A DNA stretch of 6,417 bases, taken from NCBI GenBank assembly GCA_021819985.1, contig JAKAEG010000193.1:1-6417 (forward strand). Reading direction: 5' to 3'. Positions 1 through 5,638 of the stretch are shown here, piece by piece. The notes beneath the pieces were generated by a model, which worked only from the letters and a program-made list of their open reading frames with translations, was not told the DNA's origin and ran no database searches. Origin of the DNA: Nitrospirota bacterium (lineage in GTDB: Bacteria > Nitrospirota > Thermodesulfovibrionia > Thermodesulfovibrionales > JdFR-88). The position numbers and the translations under genes are program-made. How positions within the stretch are numbered: position 1 is the first letter of the stretch; every line of letters starts with the position of its first letter.

Positions 1-27
1 TCAAAAAAATCAAAAAAAGCAAAAAAT
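1..27 (+). repeat. A-rich 9-base tandem repeat, copy 1, in frame inside argJ
   Basis: Three consecutive 9-base units (TCAAAAAAA, TCAAAAAAA, GCAAAAAAT) start at the first base of the window, so the true left boundary may lie outside. Because the unit is three codons long, the repeat reads SKK SKK AKN within ArgJ, just before FEDVAAAIMTTDT. In ArgJ proteins this stretch is a linker before the conserved TTDTFPK segment and is not usually lysine-rich. That points to an in-frame addition. Similar units occur at 1184-1208 and, inverted, at 2720-2752. Confidence 0.7.
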
Positions 28-819
28 CCATCGTGCTTTGAGGACGTCGCGGCCGCCATAATGACGACCGACACATTCCCAAAACTCGCCGCTAAAAGTT
101 TTAAAGCAGGCGGCAGGGAAGTCCGCCTCGCGGCGGTAGCAAAGGGTTCCGGAATGATACACCCCAATATGGCCACGATGCTCTGTTTCATCATAACGGA
201 TTTAAATATAAGCAGGGCTGCATTGGCCCGGGCGCTTAAAGGCTCCGTGGAAAAATCCTTCAACCGTATAACGGTGGACGGGGACACTTCGACATCCGAT
301 ACCGTCCTTATTATGGCGAACGGGTTGGCAGGCAACGCCCAGCTCAACGCCTCATCCGATGGTTATGCCCAATTCTGCCGAGCGCTGGATGCGGTCACGT
401 CGGAGCTGGCCAGGATGGTCGCAAAGGACGGAGAAGGCGCCACAAAACTGGTCGAGGTCCATGTGAAAGGGGCCAAGACGAAAAAAGACGCACTGCGCGG
501 GGCCTTTACAATAGCCGATTCCCCCCTTGTGAAGACGGCCATCAACGGCAATGACGCAAACTGGGGCAGGATAATGGCGGCCCTGGGCCGGTCCGGCATA
601 AATATCGAAGAAGAAAAGATCGACATATACCTTGGTAAGATAAAAATAGTGGGCAAAGGGATGTCAAAAGGGAAAGACGCAGAAGCCGGAAAGCTCCTCA
701 GGGAAAGCAAGGAGATAAGCCTTGTGGTCGACCTTAACCTGGGCGGCGAAAGCGAAAAAGTGCTCACCTGTGATCTGACCGAAGAATATATAAGGATAAA
801 TGCGGAATACAGGACTTAA
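1..819 (+). CDS. argJ: ArgJ, bifunctional glutamate N-acetyltransferase / ornithine acetyltransferase (5' end missing)
   Basis: ArgJ moves the acetyl group from N-acetylornithine to glutamate in arginine synthesis; bifunctional forms also use acetyl-CoA. The frame is open from base 1 and ends at TAA 817-819, giving 272 residues of a protein normally near 400, so roughly the first third lies off the left edge. The ATG at 61 is internal: it sits in the family motif AAIMTTDTFPK, which continues upstream of it. The self-cleavage motif KGSGMIHPNMATML is intact. ArgJ cuts itself between Ala and Thr, and the nucleophilic Thr is codon 175-177. Also visible are the DGDTSTSDT segment, NGNDANWGR and the family-typical C-terminus YIRINAEYRT. 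The fragment therefore holds the end of the alpha chain and the whole beta chain. Residues 1-9 of the fragment (SKKSKKAKN) come from an A-rich repeat and do not look like ArgJ. The next gene starts 27 bases downstream. Identity is very secure; whether it is mono- or bifunctional cannot be read here. Confidence 0.97.
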   Translation, partial: SKKSKKAKNPSCFEDVAAAIMTTDTFPKLAAKSFKAGGREVRLAAVAKGSGMIHPNMATMLCFIITDLNISRAALARALKGSVEKSFNRITVDGDTSTSDTVLIMANGLAGNAQLNASSDGYAQFCRALDAVTSELARMVAKDGEGATKLVEVHVKGAKTKKDALRGAFTIADSPLVKTAINGNDANWGRIMAALGRSGINIEEEKIDIYLGKIKIVGKGMSKGKDAEAGKLLRESKEISLVVDLNLGGESEKVLTCDLTEEYIRINAEYRT

Positions 820-846
820 GATGAGGACTGCTGCTGGTTTTTTTAT

Positions 847-1227
847 ATGAGATCCAATCGTTACCGGGTGCTCACCTGCCCTTTTTGCGGGAGGGTCCCT
901 GAGGAACCGCATAAGATAGACATGCGCTTCGGAGAGACTACCGGCGGCCGTTGCGAATGCGGGGCCGTTTATGCCTTTGACGAGACGGGCCATCTGCTTG
1001 GCGATGCCTTCAATGACGCGCTGGCCCTGCTCTACAATGAAGATTACGATGCCGCCCAGAACGCCTCCGAACAGGACTACCAGGAAGTGGTTATCAGCTT
1101 CGACAAAAGACATGGCTGGTATTTACAGGGCGCCGACGCCGATAGAGGAGGCCCGCTGGACCGCCGCTCCAAGTACCTGTTTCTCAAAAAACAAAAAAAT
1201 CAAAAAGACAGGAAAGAACTAAGCTAA
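847..1227 (+). CDS. small zinc-ribbon protein of unknown function
   Basis: This 126-residue protein is not recognised as a named family. Near its N-terminus it has two cysteine pairs, CPFCG (C11, C14) and CECG (C36, C38), spaced as in a zinc ribbon, so a structural zinc site is likely. Between and after them comes GGRCECGAVYAFDETGHLLGDAFNDALALLYNEDYDAA, here broken as GGRCECGAVYAFDETG and HLLGDAFNDALALLYNED, followed by an acidic region and a predicted strand (QEVVISFD). There is no signal peptide or membrane segment, so it is probably cytoplasmic. The last 14 or so residues (KKQKNQKDRKELS) are encoded by an A-rich repeat and are probably dispensable. ATG 847 is the only usual start codon in this frame after the in-frame stop at 817. 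No good Shine-Dalgarno is visible; GATGAGG at 820-826 is about 20 bases away. It lies 27 bases after argJ and 18 before def, so it is probably cotranscribed with them. A role in RNA or protein binding is possible but only a guess. Confidence 0.8.
   Translation: MRSNRYRVLTCPFCGRVPEEPHKIDMRFGETTGGRCECGAVYAFDETGHLLGDAFNDALALLYNEDYDAAQNASEQDYQEVVISFDKRHGWYLQGADADRGGPLDRRSKYLFLKKQKNQKDRKELS
1184..1208 (+). repeat. A-rich tandem repeat, copy 2, at the C-terminal end of the zinc-ribbon gene
   Basis: The units are TCAAAAAA, CAAAAAAA and TCAAAAAGA, with lengths 8, 8 and 9. They closely match copy 1 and share the A-to-G variant unit with copy 3. The repeat encodes a Lys/Gln-rich tail (LKKQKNQKDRK) and lies just before the TAA at 1225-1227. 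Confidence 0.65.
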
Positions 1228-1233
1228 AAATTT

Positions 1234-1239
1234 TATAAT
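1234..1239 (+). promoter_or_regulatory. possible -10 box in front of def (weak)
   Basis: A perfect TATAAT lies six bases before the def ATG at 1246. If it works as a -10 element, transcription would begin at or next to the ATG, giving a leaderless def mRNA. That would fit the absence of a Shine-Dalgarno sequence. No -35 match lies 16-18 bases upstream (the region reads AGGAAAGAA), and the local sequence is very AT-rich, so chance is a real alternative. Confidence 0.25.
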
Positions 1240-1245
1240 AATTAA

Positions 1246-1755
1246 ATGGGGCTTTTAAGGATCAGAACTTATCCCGACCGGGTACTGAGGGAACAGGCAA
1301 AAGACGTTTCCAATATCACGGGCAACACCCAGCGCCTTGTCAATGACATGATAGAGACCATGTACGCCGCGCCCGGCGTTGGCCTGGCGGCGCCACAGGT
1401 GGGAATTTCCGAAAACCTCCTGGTGATAGACGTTAATTCAAGGGAAGAAAAAAAATATCCGCTCATTGTGCTTGTAAATCCGGTTATCATGGCTTCAGAG
1501 GGAACATCCGAAGAGGAAGAGGGATGCCTTAGCCTGCCCGATTTCAAATCGGTAATAGAGAGGGCCAGCAAGGTATTTGTAAAGGGGTTTGACCGGGAAG
1601 GCAAACCGGTAGAGATCGAGGCCGACGGCCTCCTTGCAGTAGCTCTCCAGCACGAGATAGACCACCTGCGAGGCAAACTGATCCTGGACAAGGCAGGCCC
1701 ACTGAAAAGAAGCCTTTACAAAAAACGCGTTTTCAAAAAGGGCCGCTCAGAATAA
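1246..1755 (+). CDS. def: peptide deformylase
   Basis: Peptide deformylase removes the formyl group from the N-terminal methionine of new proteins as they leave the ribosome, using a bound divalent metal, usually Fe2+. All three family motifs are intact: GVGLAAPQ (residues 44-51), EEGCLSLP with metal ligand C94, and QHEIDH with ligands H136 and H140 and catalytic E137. The 169-residue length is normal. The C-terminal tail is basic (KRSLYKKRVFKKGRSE). The N-terminus MGLLRIRTYPDRVL lines up with the usual start of the family, which supports ATG 1246, although no Shine-Dalgarno precedes it. fmt follows after 16 bases. The two enzymes perform opposite steps of the formyl-methionine cycle and are commonly adjacent in bacteria. 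Confidence 0.98.
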   Translation: MGLLRIRTYPDRVLREQAKDVSNITGNTQRLVNDMIETMYAAPGVGLAAPQVGISENLLVIDVNSREEKKYPLIVLVNPVIMASEGTSEEEEGCLSLPDFKSVIERASKVFVKGFDREGKPVEIEADGLLAVALQHEIDHLRGKLILDKAGPLKRSLYKKRVFKKGRSE

Positions 1756-1771
1756 AAGAAAATTAAAAAAT

Positions 1772-2716
1772 ATGTCCATCGTTTTTTTTGGCACTCCATT
1801 GTTTGCCGTCCCCTCATTAAGGGCGCTTCAGGAATCAGGCGAAGAAATTGCCGCTGTCGTGACCCGCAGGGATGCGCCGTCCGGCAGAGGCAAAAAAGAG
1901 GTGTTGAAAGCTCCGCCGGTCAAGGAAGCTGCCCTTCAGTATGGGCTTCATGTTATACAGCCCATGTCCCTTAAGGACCGGGAATTTGTCGAGGAACTTA
2001 AAAGTTATTCACCGGAATTCCTGGTAGTGGCCGCTTACGGCAGGATACTTTCCGAAGAGATACTGTCAATCCCGCGCATAGCCCCGGTAAACGTCCACGC
2101 CTCCATTTTGCCCGAATGGAGGGGGGCCTCCCCTATTTCAAGGGCCATAATAAGCGGGGCCAACGAGACCGGGGTCACAACGATGGTGATGGAAAAAGGG
2201 CTCGACACCGGAGACATCCTGCTGATGGAAAAGACCGTAATACGGCCGGAAGACGATGCCGGGACCCTTTCCGGGCGGCTGGCGGAAATCGGCGCCGCGC
2301 TCCTTTTAAAGACCCTTAAGGGCATGCGGGAAGGGACAATAAAACCTCGCCCCCAGGAAGGCGAGGCAACCTACGCCCCGCCTCTGAAAAAGGAAGAAGG
2401 GCTGATAAACTGGGAAAGACCGGCCGAAGCGCTTTTTAATTTCATAAGGGGAATGAACCCCTGGCCGGGGGCATTCTTTTTTCTGAACGGGGAAAGGATA
2501 AAAATAATAAAAGCGGAAACAAAAGAAGGCAGCGGTATTGCCGGGCAGGTTGTAAGCGCCCGCGGTGAACTGCTGGTGGGCACGGGTGCGGGATTACTGT
2601 CACTTCTGATTGTCCAGCCCGAGGGGAAGAAAAAAATGTCCGCGCAGGCATTCCTGCAGGGAAGAAAAATAAAAGAAAAGGACGTCTTGAACGGTGCGGC
2701 GCAGGATATCAAATAA
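1772..2716 (+). CDS. fmt: methionyl-tRNA formyltransferase
   Basis: This enzyme transfers a formyl group from 10-formyl-tetrahydrofolate to Met-tRNA(fMet), making the initiator tRNA. At 314 residues it has the full family length. The N-terminal Rossmann-like catalytic domain begins FFGTPLFAVPSL and contains VVTRRDAPSGRGKK. The active-site segment NVHASILPEWRGASPI has N107 and H109, and GLDTGDIL has D145; these are the catalytic Asn-His-Asp trio of the family. The C-terminal OB-like tRNA-binding domain starts near residue 208 (LINWERPAEALFNFIRGMNPWPG). ATG 1772 places the first strand at the N-terminus as expected. The leader is A-rich with no clear Shine-Dalgarno, so translation may be helped by an unstructured leader or by coupling to def 16 bases upstream. 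The last 23 bases overlap the amidase gene. Confidence 0.98.
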   Translation: MSIVFFGTPLFAVPSLRALQESGEEIAAVVTRRDAPSGRGKKEVLKAPPVKEAALQYGLHVIQPMSLKDREFVEELKSYSPEFLVVAAYGRILSEEILSIPRIAPVNVHASILPEWRGASPISRAIISGANETGVTTMVMEKGLDTGDILLMEKTVIRPEDDAGTLSGRLAEIGAALLLKTLKGMREGTIKPRPQEGEATYAPPLKKEEGLINWERPAEALFNFIRGMNPWPGAFFFLNGERIKIIKAETKEGSGIAGQVVSARGELLVGTGAGLLSLLIVQPEGKKKMSAQAFLQGRKIKEKDVLNGAAQDIK

Positions 2717-3398
2717 AGTTTTTTGCTCTTTTTGCTTTTTTTGCCTTTTCGCAATTATCATGTACGCCGCGGTATTTGTACTCCGGGCCCCTGCCCTTTT
2801 GGCTGCGGGGCCGCCCGCCGTTGTGGCCGTAGATCCGGGCCATGGGGGATACGATGACGGCATAGTCTACAACAACCGCGATGGAAAACAGGTAAAGGAA
2901 AAGAACGTCGACCTGGAAATTGCAAAGGCGCTAATATCAGACCTCCAGGCCCAAGGGGCTGTCGCGTTCGCGACAAGACGGGTCGATGAGTATATGAACA
3001 TTTCCCGAAGGGCCCAGGCTGCCCAGGCCAAATCACCAAATATTTTCCTGAGCATCCACCTGTCCGCCACCGGCTCTTTCAATATATATGTGACGAACAT
3101 GCCGCAGGCGCAGGGAGATCCGAAGCAGCTTTATCTCTATTCAAAAAGGCAGCGGCCGTTTATCGGCAAAAGCAGGGACCTGGCTTCCGCGCTCGAATTA
3201 TCCGTTAAACAGGCGTTTCCGAATGTGAACGTGTCCTATATGGAACTGCCCCTTCCGCTTCTGGACGAGATGGGGGCCCCGGCGGTCCTGATCGAATGTC
3301 CCGGCCCGGCATACCTGGATTACACTGACCCTTCAGTCTCCGGGCGCATTGCCCAGGCGGTGGCCGGCGCGGTGATGGTCTTTAATGCAAAACCGTAA
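2694..3398 (+). CDS. N-acetylmuramoyl-L-alanine amidase, Amidase_3 family, exported
   Basis: Enzymes of this family cut the bond between N-acetylmuramic acid and the stem peptide of peptidoglycan, typically in daughter-cell separation. The Zn site is visible: H50 in VDPGHGG, E69 in VKEKNVDL, H122 in LSIHLSA, with catalytic E201 in VLIECPGP. The last motif is unusual, as most relatives read E-x-GF-x-SN. Only the catalytic domain is present, with no AMIN, LysM or SPOR domain. The N-terminus MRRRISNK followed by a hydrophobic stretch to about residue 30 is a signal peptide or anchor, possibly cut near ALLAA (residues 34-38). Start choice: GTG 2694 is the first start after the in-frame TGA at 2688, has AAGGA 11 bases upstream and supplies the positive n-region. 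ATG 2760 would give a signal lacking positive charge. The gene overlaps fmt by 23 bases and the GerMN gene by 14. The hydrophobic core is encoded by an A-rich repeat read on its T-rich strand. Confidence 0.92.
   Translation: MRRRISNKVFCSFCFFCLFAIIMYAAVFVLRAPALLAAGPPAVVAVDPGHGGYDDGIVYNNRDGKQVKEKNVDLEIAKALISDLQAQGAVAFATRRVDEYMNISRRAQAAQAKSPNIFLSIHLSATGSFNIYVTNMPQAQGDPKQLYLYSKRQRPFIGKSRDLASALELSVKQAFPNVNVSYMELPLPLLDEMGAPAVLIECPGPAYLDYTDPSVSGRIAQAVAGAVMVFNAKP
2720..2752 (-). repeat. A-rich 9-base tandem repeat, copy 3, inverted, encoding the amidase signal-sequence core
   Basis: On the minus strand the units read GCAAAAAAA, GCAAAAAGA and GCAAAAAAC, with a shorter GCGAAAAG at one end. They match copies 1 and 2 in unit length and sequence but lie in the opposite orientation. 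The repeat begins four bases after the fmt stop. Read on the + strand it gives a three-residue period with a cysteine in each unit (C11, C14, C17 in FCSFCFFCLFA), inside the hydrophobic core of the amidase signal sequence. Confidence 0.7.
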
Positions 3399-3996
3399 GC
3401 GCACCCTGGTTTTCGTTTTGATCTCCGTCCTGCTCATTCTTTTTGCCGGGGGGCTGGCCGGTTATGTTTACTTCGTAAAAGGCAAACAGCTGGCCCCTGC
3501 GTCCCCCTCATCCAATGCCGGGCAGGAGACGATGCAGGGGAATTCGTATCTTAAGATATACTATCCTGTTAACGGCTATTTGCAGATGGAAGAGAGGATA
3601 GTGACCCCAATGGTAATGACCAGGGAAGAAGCGGCCCGTGCGACGGTAACGGAATACCTGAAGGGCCCGGCCGGGATGCTCGATCCGGCAATTCCGCCGG
3701 ATACAAGGCTCCTTGGCGCTTACTTCGGCATTGACGGCGTGCTTTATGTCAATCTGTCCGATGCGTTCAGGAGAAATTTCCAGGGGGACGCTCTTACGGA
3801 GTACCTTCTGCTAAGAGGGCTTTATGAAAGCCTTCTGTCCAATGTGAAAGACATAAAGGACGTGCGCGTACTGGTGGAGGGCAAGGAGATAGAGACCATC
3901 GGCGGCCATATTCTGGCCAATGTGCCGCTTGGAAGCGGCCTCATAACGAATTCACCGCAGAGCGCAGGAGTTGGGAATGGGACAATTGGCAAATAA
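3385..3996 (+). CDS. membrane-anchored GerMN-domain protein
   Basis: The 203-residue protein has a short basic N-terminus (MQNRKR), one membrane segment at about residues 8-31, a Pro/Ser-rich linker, and a GerMN-like domain from about 55 to 182. The domain shows the family pattern: LKIYYPV, ATVTEYLKGP, IPPDTRLLGAYFGIDGVLYVNLSDAF, and VRVLVEGKEIETIGGHI. GerMN domains were named from the Bacillus GerM protein but are common in non-sporulating bacteria as envelope proteins; their biochemical role is poorly known. Its place between an amidase and murI suggests work on peptidoglycan on the outer side of the membrane, perhaps with the amidase. ATG 3385 overlaps the amidase end by 14 bases, and GGTGAT at 3371-3376, which could pair with the 16S tail, lies eight bases before it. 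The last 21 residues look unstructured and overlap the ribosome-binding site and start of murI. Domain call is good; function is inferred. Confidence 0.87.
   Translation: MQNRKRTLVFVLISVLLILFAGGLAGYVYFVKGKQLAPASPSSNAGQETMQGNSYLKIYYPVNGYLQMEERIVTPMVMTREEAARATVTEYLKGPAGMLDPAIPPDTRLLGAYFGIDGVLYVNLSDAFRRNFQGDALTEYLLLRGLYESLLSNVKDIKDVRVLVEGKEIETIGGHILANVPLGSGLITNSPQSAGVGNGTIGK
3966..3970 (+). promoter_or_regulatory. ribosome-binding site deciding the murI start
   Basis: AGGAG lies six bases before ATG 3977, an ideal spacing. It directly abuts an in-frame TTG at 3971, which is too close to be used. This favours the ATG. The site lies inside the 3' end of the GerMN gene. Confidence 0.75.
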
Positions 3997-4870
3997 CCCG
4001 GCAAATAACGCGCCCATCGGCGTTTTCGATTCCGGCCTGGGGGGCCTTACCGTCCTCAGGGAGATAATAAGTGAGCTGCCGCAAGAAAGCACTATATACC
4101 TTGGGGACACCGCAAGAGTGCCATACGGCATAAGGTCGCCCGAGGTGGTAACAAAATACAGCTTCGAAAATATGAGGTTTCTCCTTTCAAAAGGCATAAA
4201 GATGCTCGTGATAGCATGCAACACCGCAAGCGCGATAAGCCTTGAGGCCCTGAAGAGGGAGTCCCCCGTGCCGGTGATAGGGGTGATAAGGCCAGGGGCA
4301 AAGGCTGCTCTGAAGGCGACCAGAAACGGAAGGATAGGCGTTACCGGCACCGAGACCACTATCAAAAGCGGCGCTTATGCCCGCGTGCTCGAATCGCTTT
4401 CCCCTGGGGTAAAGGTATTCTCAAAAGCCTGCCCTCTTTTCGTGCCGCTCGTAGAAGAAGGCTGGGTGGACAACGAAGTGGCGCTCCTTACGGCCAAAAA
4501 TTATCTTTCAGGCCTTGCCGGAGACGGGATAGACACCATTCTTCTGGGCTGCACGCATTATCCTCTTTTAAAAAAGACCATAGCGGCGGTAATGGGAGAG
4601 AGCGTGACCCTGATAGATTCGGCAAAAGAGACCGCTGTCGAAATAAGAAAGCTCCTTGAGGAAAAAGATTTTTTAAGGAATGCGTCCCTGGGGCCGGAGC
4701 GGGAGTTTTTTGTGACCGACGCACCGGAGCGCTTCAAAAAACTTGGCGGCAGGTTTCTTCCCGGAGAGGATACCGCAAAAACCAAAAAAGCCGGCGGACA
4801 GGCGATAATACAGGAAGTCAAATTAATGGAGGTTTGGAATGAGTTTTCGACCGGATGGCAGAAAAAATGA
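3977..4870 (+). CDS. murI: glutamate racemase
   Basis: MurI makes D-glutamate for the peptidoglycan stem peptide by a cofactor-free two-base mechanism. From ATG 3977 the protein has 297 residues. Motifs are complete: IGVFDSGLGGLTVL with D18 and S19, YLGDTARVPYG, VIACNTASA with first catalytic C81, and LGCTHYPLL with second catalytic C192 and H194. The start follows AGGAG by six bases; a TTG six bases upstream gives two extra residues but poor spacing. The family is usually about 260-280 residues. The excess here is a hydrophilic N-terminus (MGQLANNPANNA) and a C-terminal region where FLPGED is separated from QEVKLMEV by AKTKKAGGQAII, which looks like an insertion in what is normally a short turn before the last strand. 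The gene overlaps the GerMN gene by 20 bases and rph by 32, so its last ten or so residues share DNA with the rph start. Confidence 0.97.
   Translation: MGQLANNPANNAPIGVFDSGLGGLTVLREIISELPQESTIYLGDTARVPYGIRSPEVVTKYSFENMRFLLSKGIKMLVIACNTASAISLEALKRESPVPVIGVIRPGAKAALKATRNGRIGVTGTETTIKSGAYARVLESLSPGVKVFSKACPLFVPLVEEGWVDNEVALLTAKNYLSGLAGDGIDTILLGCTHYPLLKKTIAAVMGESVTLIDSAKETAVEIRKLLEEKDFLRNASLGPEREFFVTDAPERFKKLGGRFLPGEDTAKTKKAGGQAIIQEVKLMEVWNEFSTGWQKK
4775..4792 (+). repeat. possible decayed A-rich repeat, copy 4, in murI
   Basis: GCAAAAACC followed by AAAAAAGCC resembles two degraded units of the A-rich repeat and encodes AKTKKA. It falls exactly in the stretch of MurI that looks inserted between FLPGED and QEVKLMEV. 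The similarity is weak, and lysine-rich coding sequence alone could produce it. Confidence 0.3.
4828..4832 (+). promoter_or_regulatory. strong ribosome-binding site of rph
   Basis: GGAGG lies six bases before ATG 4839, inside the end of murI. A ribosome finishing murI passes over this site, so expression of rph is probably coupled to murI but can also start independently. Confidence 0.75.
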
Positions 4871-5564
4871 CGATCTCAGAAGTATCACATTGACGCGGAA
4901 TTTCATCAAGACGGCCGAAGGTTCAGTTTTTATCGAAATAGGCAACACCAGGGTCATCTGCACGGCAAGCATAGAGAACAAGCAGCCCCCGTTTCTGAAA
5001 GACCAGAAAAAAGGCTGGGTGACCGCCGAGTATTCGCTTCTTCCAAGGGCCACCCACACAAGGACTACCCGGGAGGCCTCGTCAGGCAGAGTCAGCGGCA
5101 GGACCCATGAGATACAGCGGCTTATAGGACGGAGCCTCCGCTCGATAATGAACCTGGAGGCCCTTGGGGAACGTACCGTCTGGGTAGACTGTGATGTCAT
5201 ACAGGCCGACGGGGGCACGAGGACGGCAGCGATCACCGGGGCCTTCATCTGCCTGTCGGACGCAATGTCATGGGCATTAAAAAACGGCCTCATCACGAAA
5301 AATCCGATAAATGATTATCTGGCGGCCATTAGTGTGGGAATTATAAACGGTGAGCCCAGGCTCGACCTCTGTTACGCGGAGGATTCGAGCGCCCAGGTGG
5401 ATATGAACGTGGTCATGACGGGCAAAGGCGATTTTGTAGAGGTCCAGGGCACGGCCGAAGGCATGCCGTTCAGCCGGACAGAAATGGACAGGCTTATGGA
5501 ACTGGCCGGAAAAGGAATAAAAGAGATAGTCCAGTTGCAGAAAAAAGCGCTTGAGGCGGTCTGA
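4839..5564 (+). CDS. rph: ribonuclease PH
   Basis: RNase PH is a phosphate-dependent 3'-to-5' exonuclease that trims the 3' ends of tRNA precursors and other RNAs; it forms a ring of six subunits in the cytoplasm. The 241-residue length is normal. Family motifs in order are RPDGR (4-8), GNTRVICTAS (35-44), GWVTAEYSLLPRAT (59-72), GRTHEIQRLIGRSLR (87-101), DCDVIQADGGTRTAAITGA (117-135), and EDSSAQVDMN (181-190) with the conserved acidic residues D182 and D188, then EVQGTAEGMPFSR (201-213). The tRNA-binding arginines of the first half are present. ATG 4839 has a strong ribosome-binding site and gives the canonical N-terminus. The gene begins 32 bases inside murI. In many bacteria rph is followed by the nucleotide pyrophosphatase rdgB; here that gene is absent and the run ends. 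Confidence 0.98.
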   Translation: MSFRPDGRKNDDLRSITLTRNFIKTAEGSVFIEIGNTRVICTASIENKQPPFLKDQKKGWVTAEYSLLPRATHTRTTREASSGRVSGRTHEIQRLIGRSLRSIMNLEALGERTVWVDCDVIQADGGTRTAAITGAFICLSDAMSWALKNGLITKNPINDYLAAISVGIINGEPRLDLCYAEDSSAQVDMNVVMTGKGDFVEVQGTAEGMPFSRTEMDRLMELAGKGIKEIVQLQKKALEAV

Positions 5565-5599
5565 CCCGCGGGCCTTTAAAAGCTGGATATTTCATACCC

Positions 5600-5624
5600 G
5601 GCCCTATCTATAGCAGATAGGGTC
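5600..5624 (+). other. stem-loop between rph and ftsH (terminator or operator)
   Basis: CCCTATCT (5602-5609) and AGATAGGG (5615-5622) are perfect reverse complements around the five-base loop ATAGC. One G-U and one G-C pair extend the stem to ten. It lies 35 bases after the rph stop. No run of T follows (the next bases are AATTATG), so it is not a standard intrinsic terminator. It may instead protect the 3' end of the upstream mRNA or act as an operator, since it ends five bases before the candidate ftsH -10 element. Confidence 0.55.
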
Positions 5625-5629
5625 AATTA

Positions 5630-5638
5630 TGTTAAAAT
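5630..5638 (+). promoter_or_regulatory. candidate extended -10 promoter of ftsH
   Basis: TGTTAAAAT fits the extended -10 form TGn-TATAAT with one mismatch. No convincing -35 is present at the proper distance, which is tolerated by extended -10 promoters. Transcription would start near 5645 and leave a leader of about 33 bases that contains the GGAGG ribosome-binding site. The gap before ftsH, against the overlaps upstream, supports a separate promoter here. Confidence 0.45.

Noticed and set aside
1..27. A-rich repeats taken as a CRISPR array or as transcription terminators
   Set aside because: There are no spacers between units, so not CRISPR. No GC-rich hairpin precedes the T-tract after fmt, and the downstream gene overlaps fmt, so not a terminator.
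61..63. ATG 61 as the real start of a short argJ
   Set aside because: The frame is open to base 1, there is no ribosome-binding site, and the family motif AAIMTTDT extends upstream across this codon.
363..767. Long minus-strand open frame within argJ
   Set aside because: Ser/Pro-rich translation with no motif, lying opposite a gene with complete family motifs; a shadow of the coding strand.
3971..3973. TTG as the murI start
   Set aside because: It directly abuts AGGAG, leaving no spacer, while ATG 3977 has the ideal six bases.
4823..5296. 157-codon minus-strand open frame opposite rph
   Set aside because: No recognisable domain or ribosome-binding site, and it lies opposite clearly conserved RNase PH sequence.
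5565..5572. Palindrome CCCGCGGG just after the rph stop
   Set aside because: An eight-base palindrome with no loop cannot form a useful RNA hairpin by itself, and in GC-rich DNA it is likely by chance.
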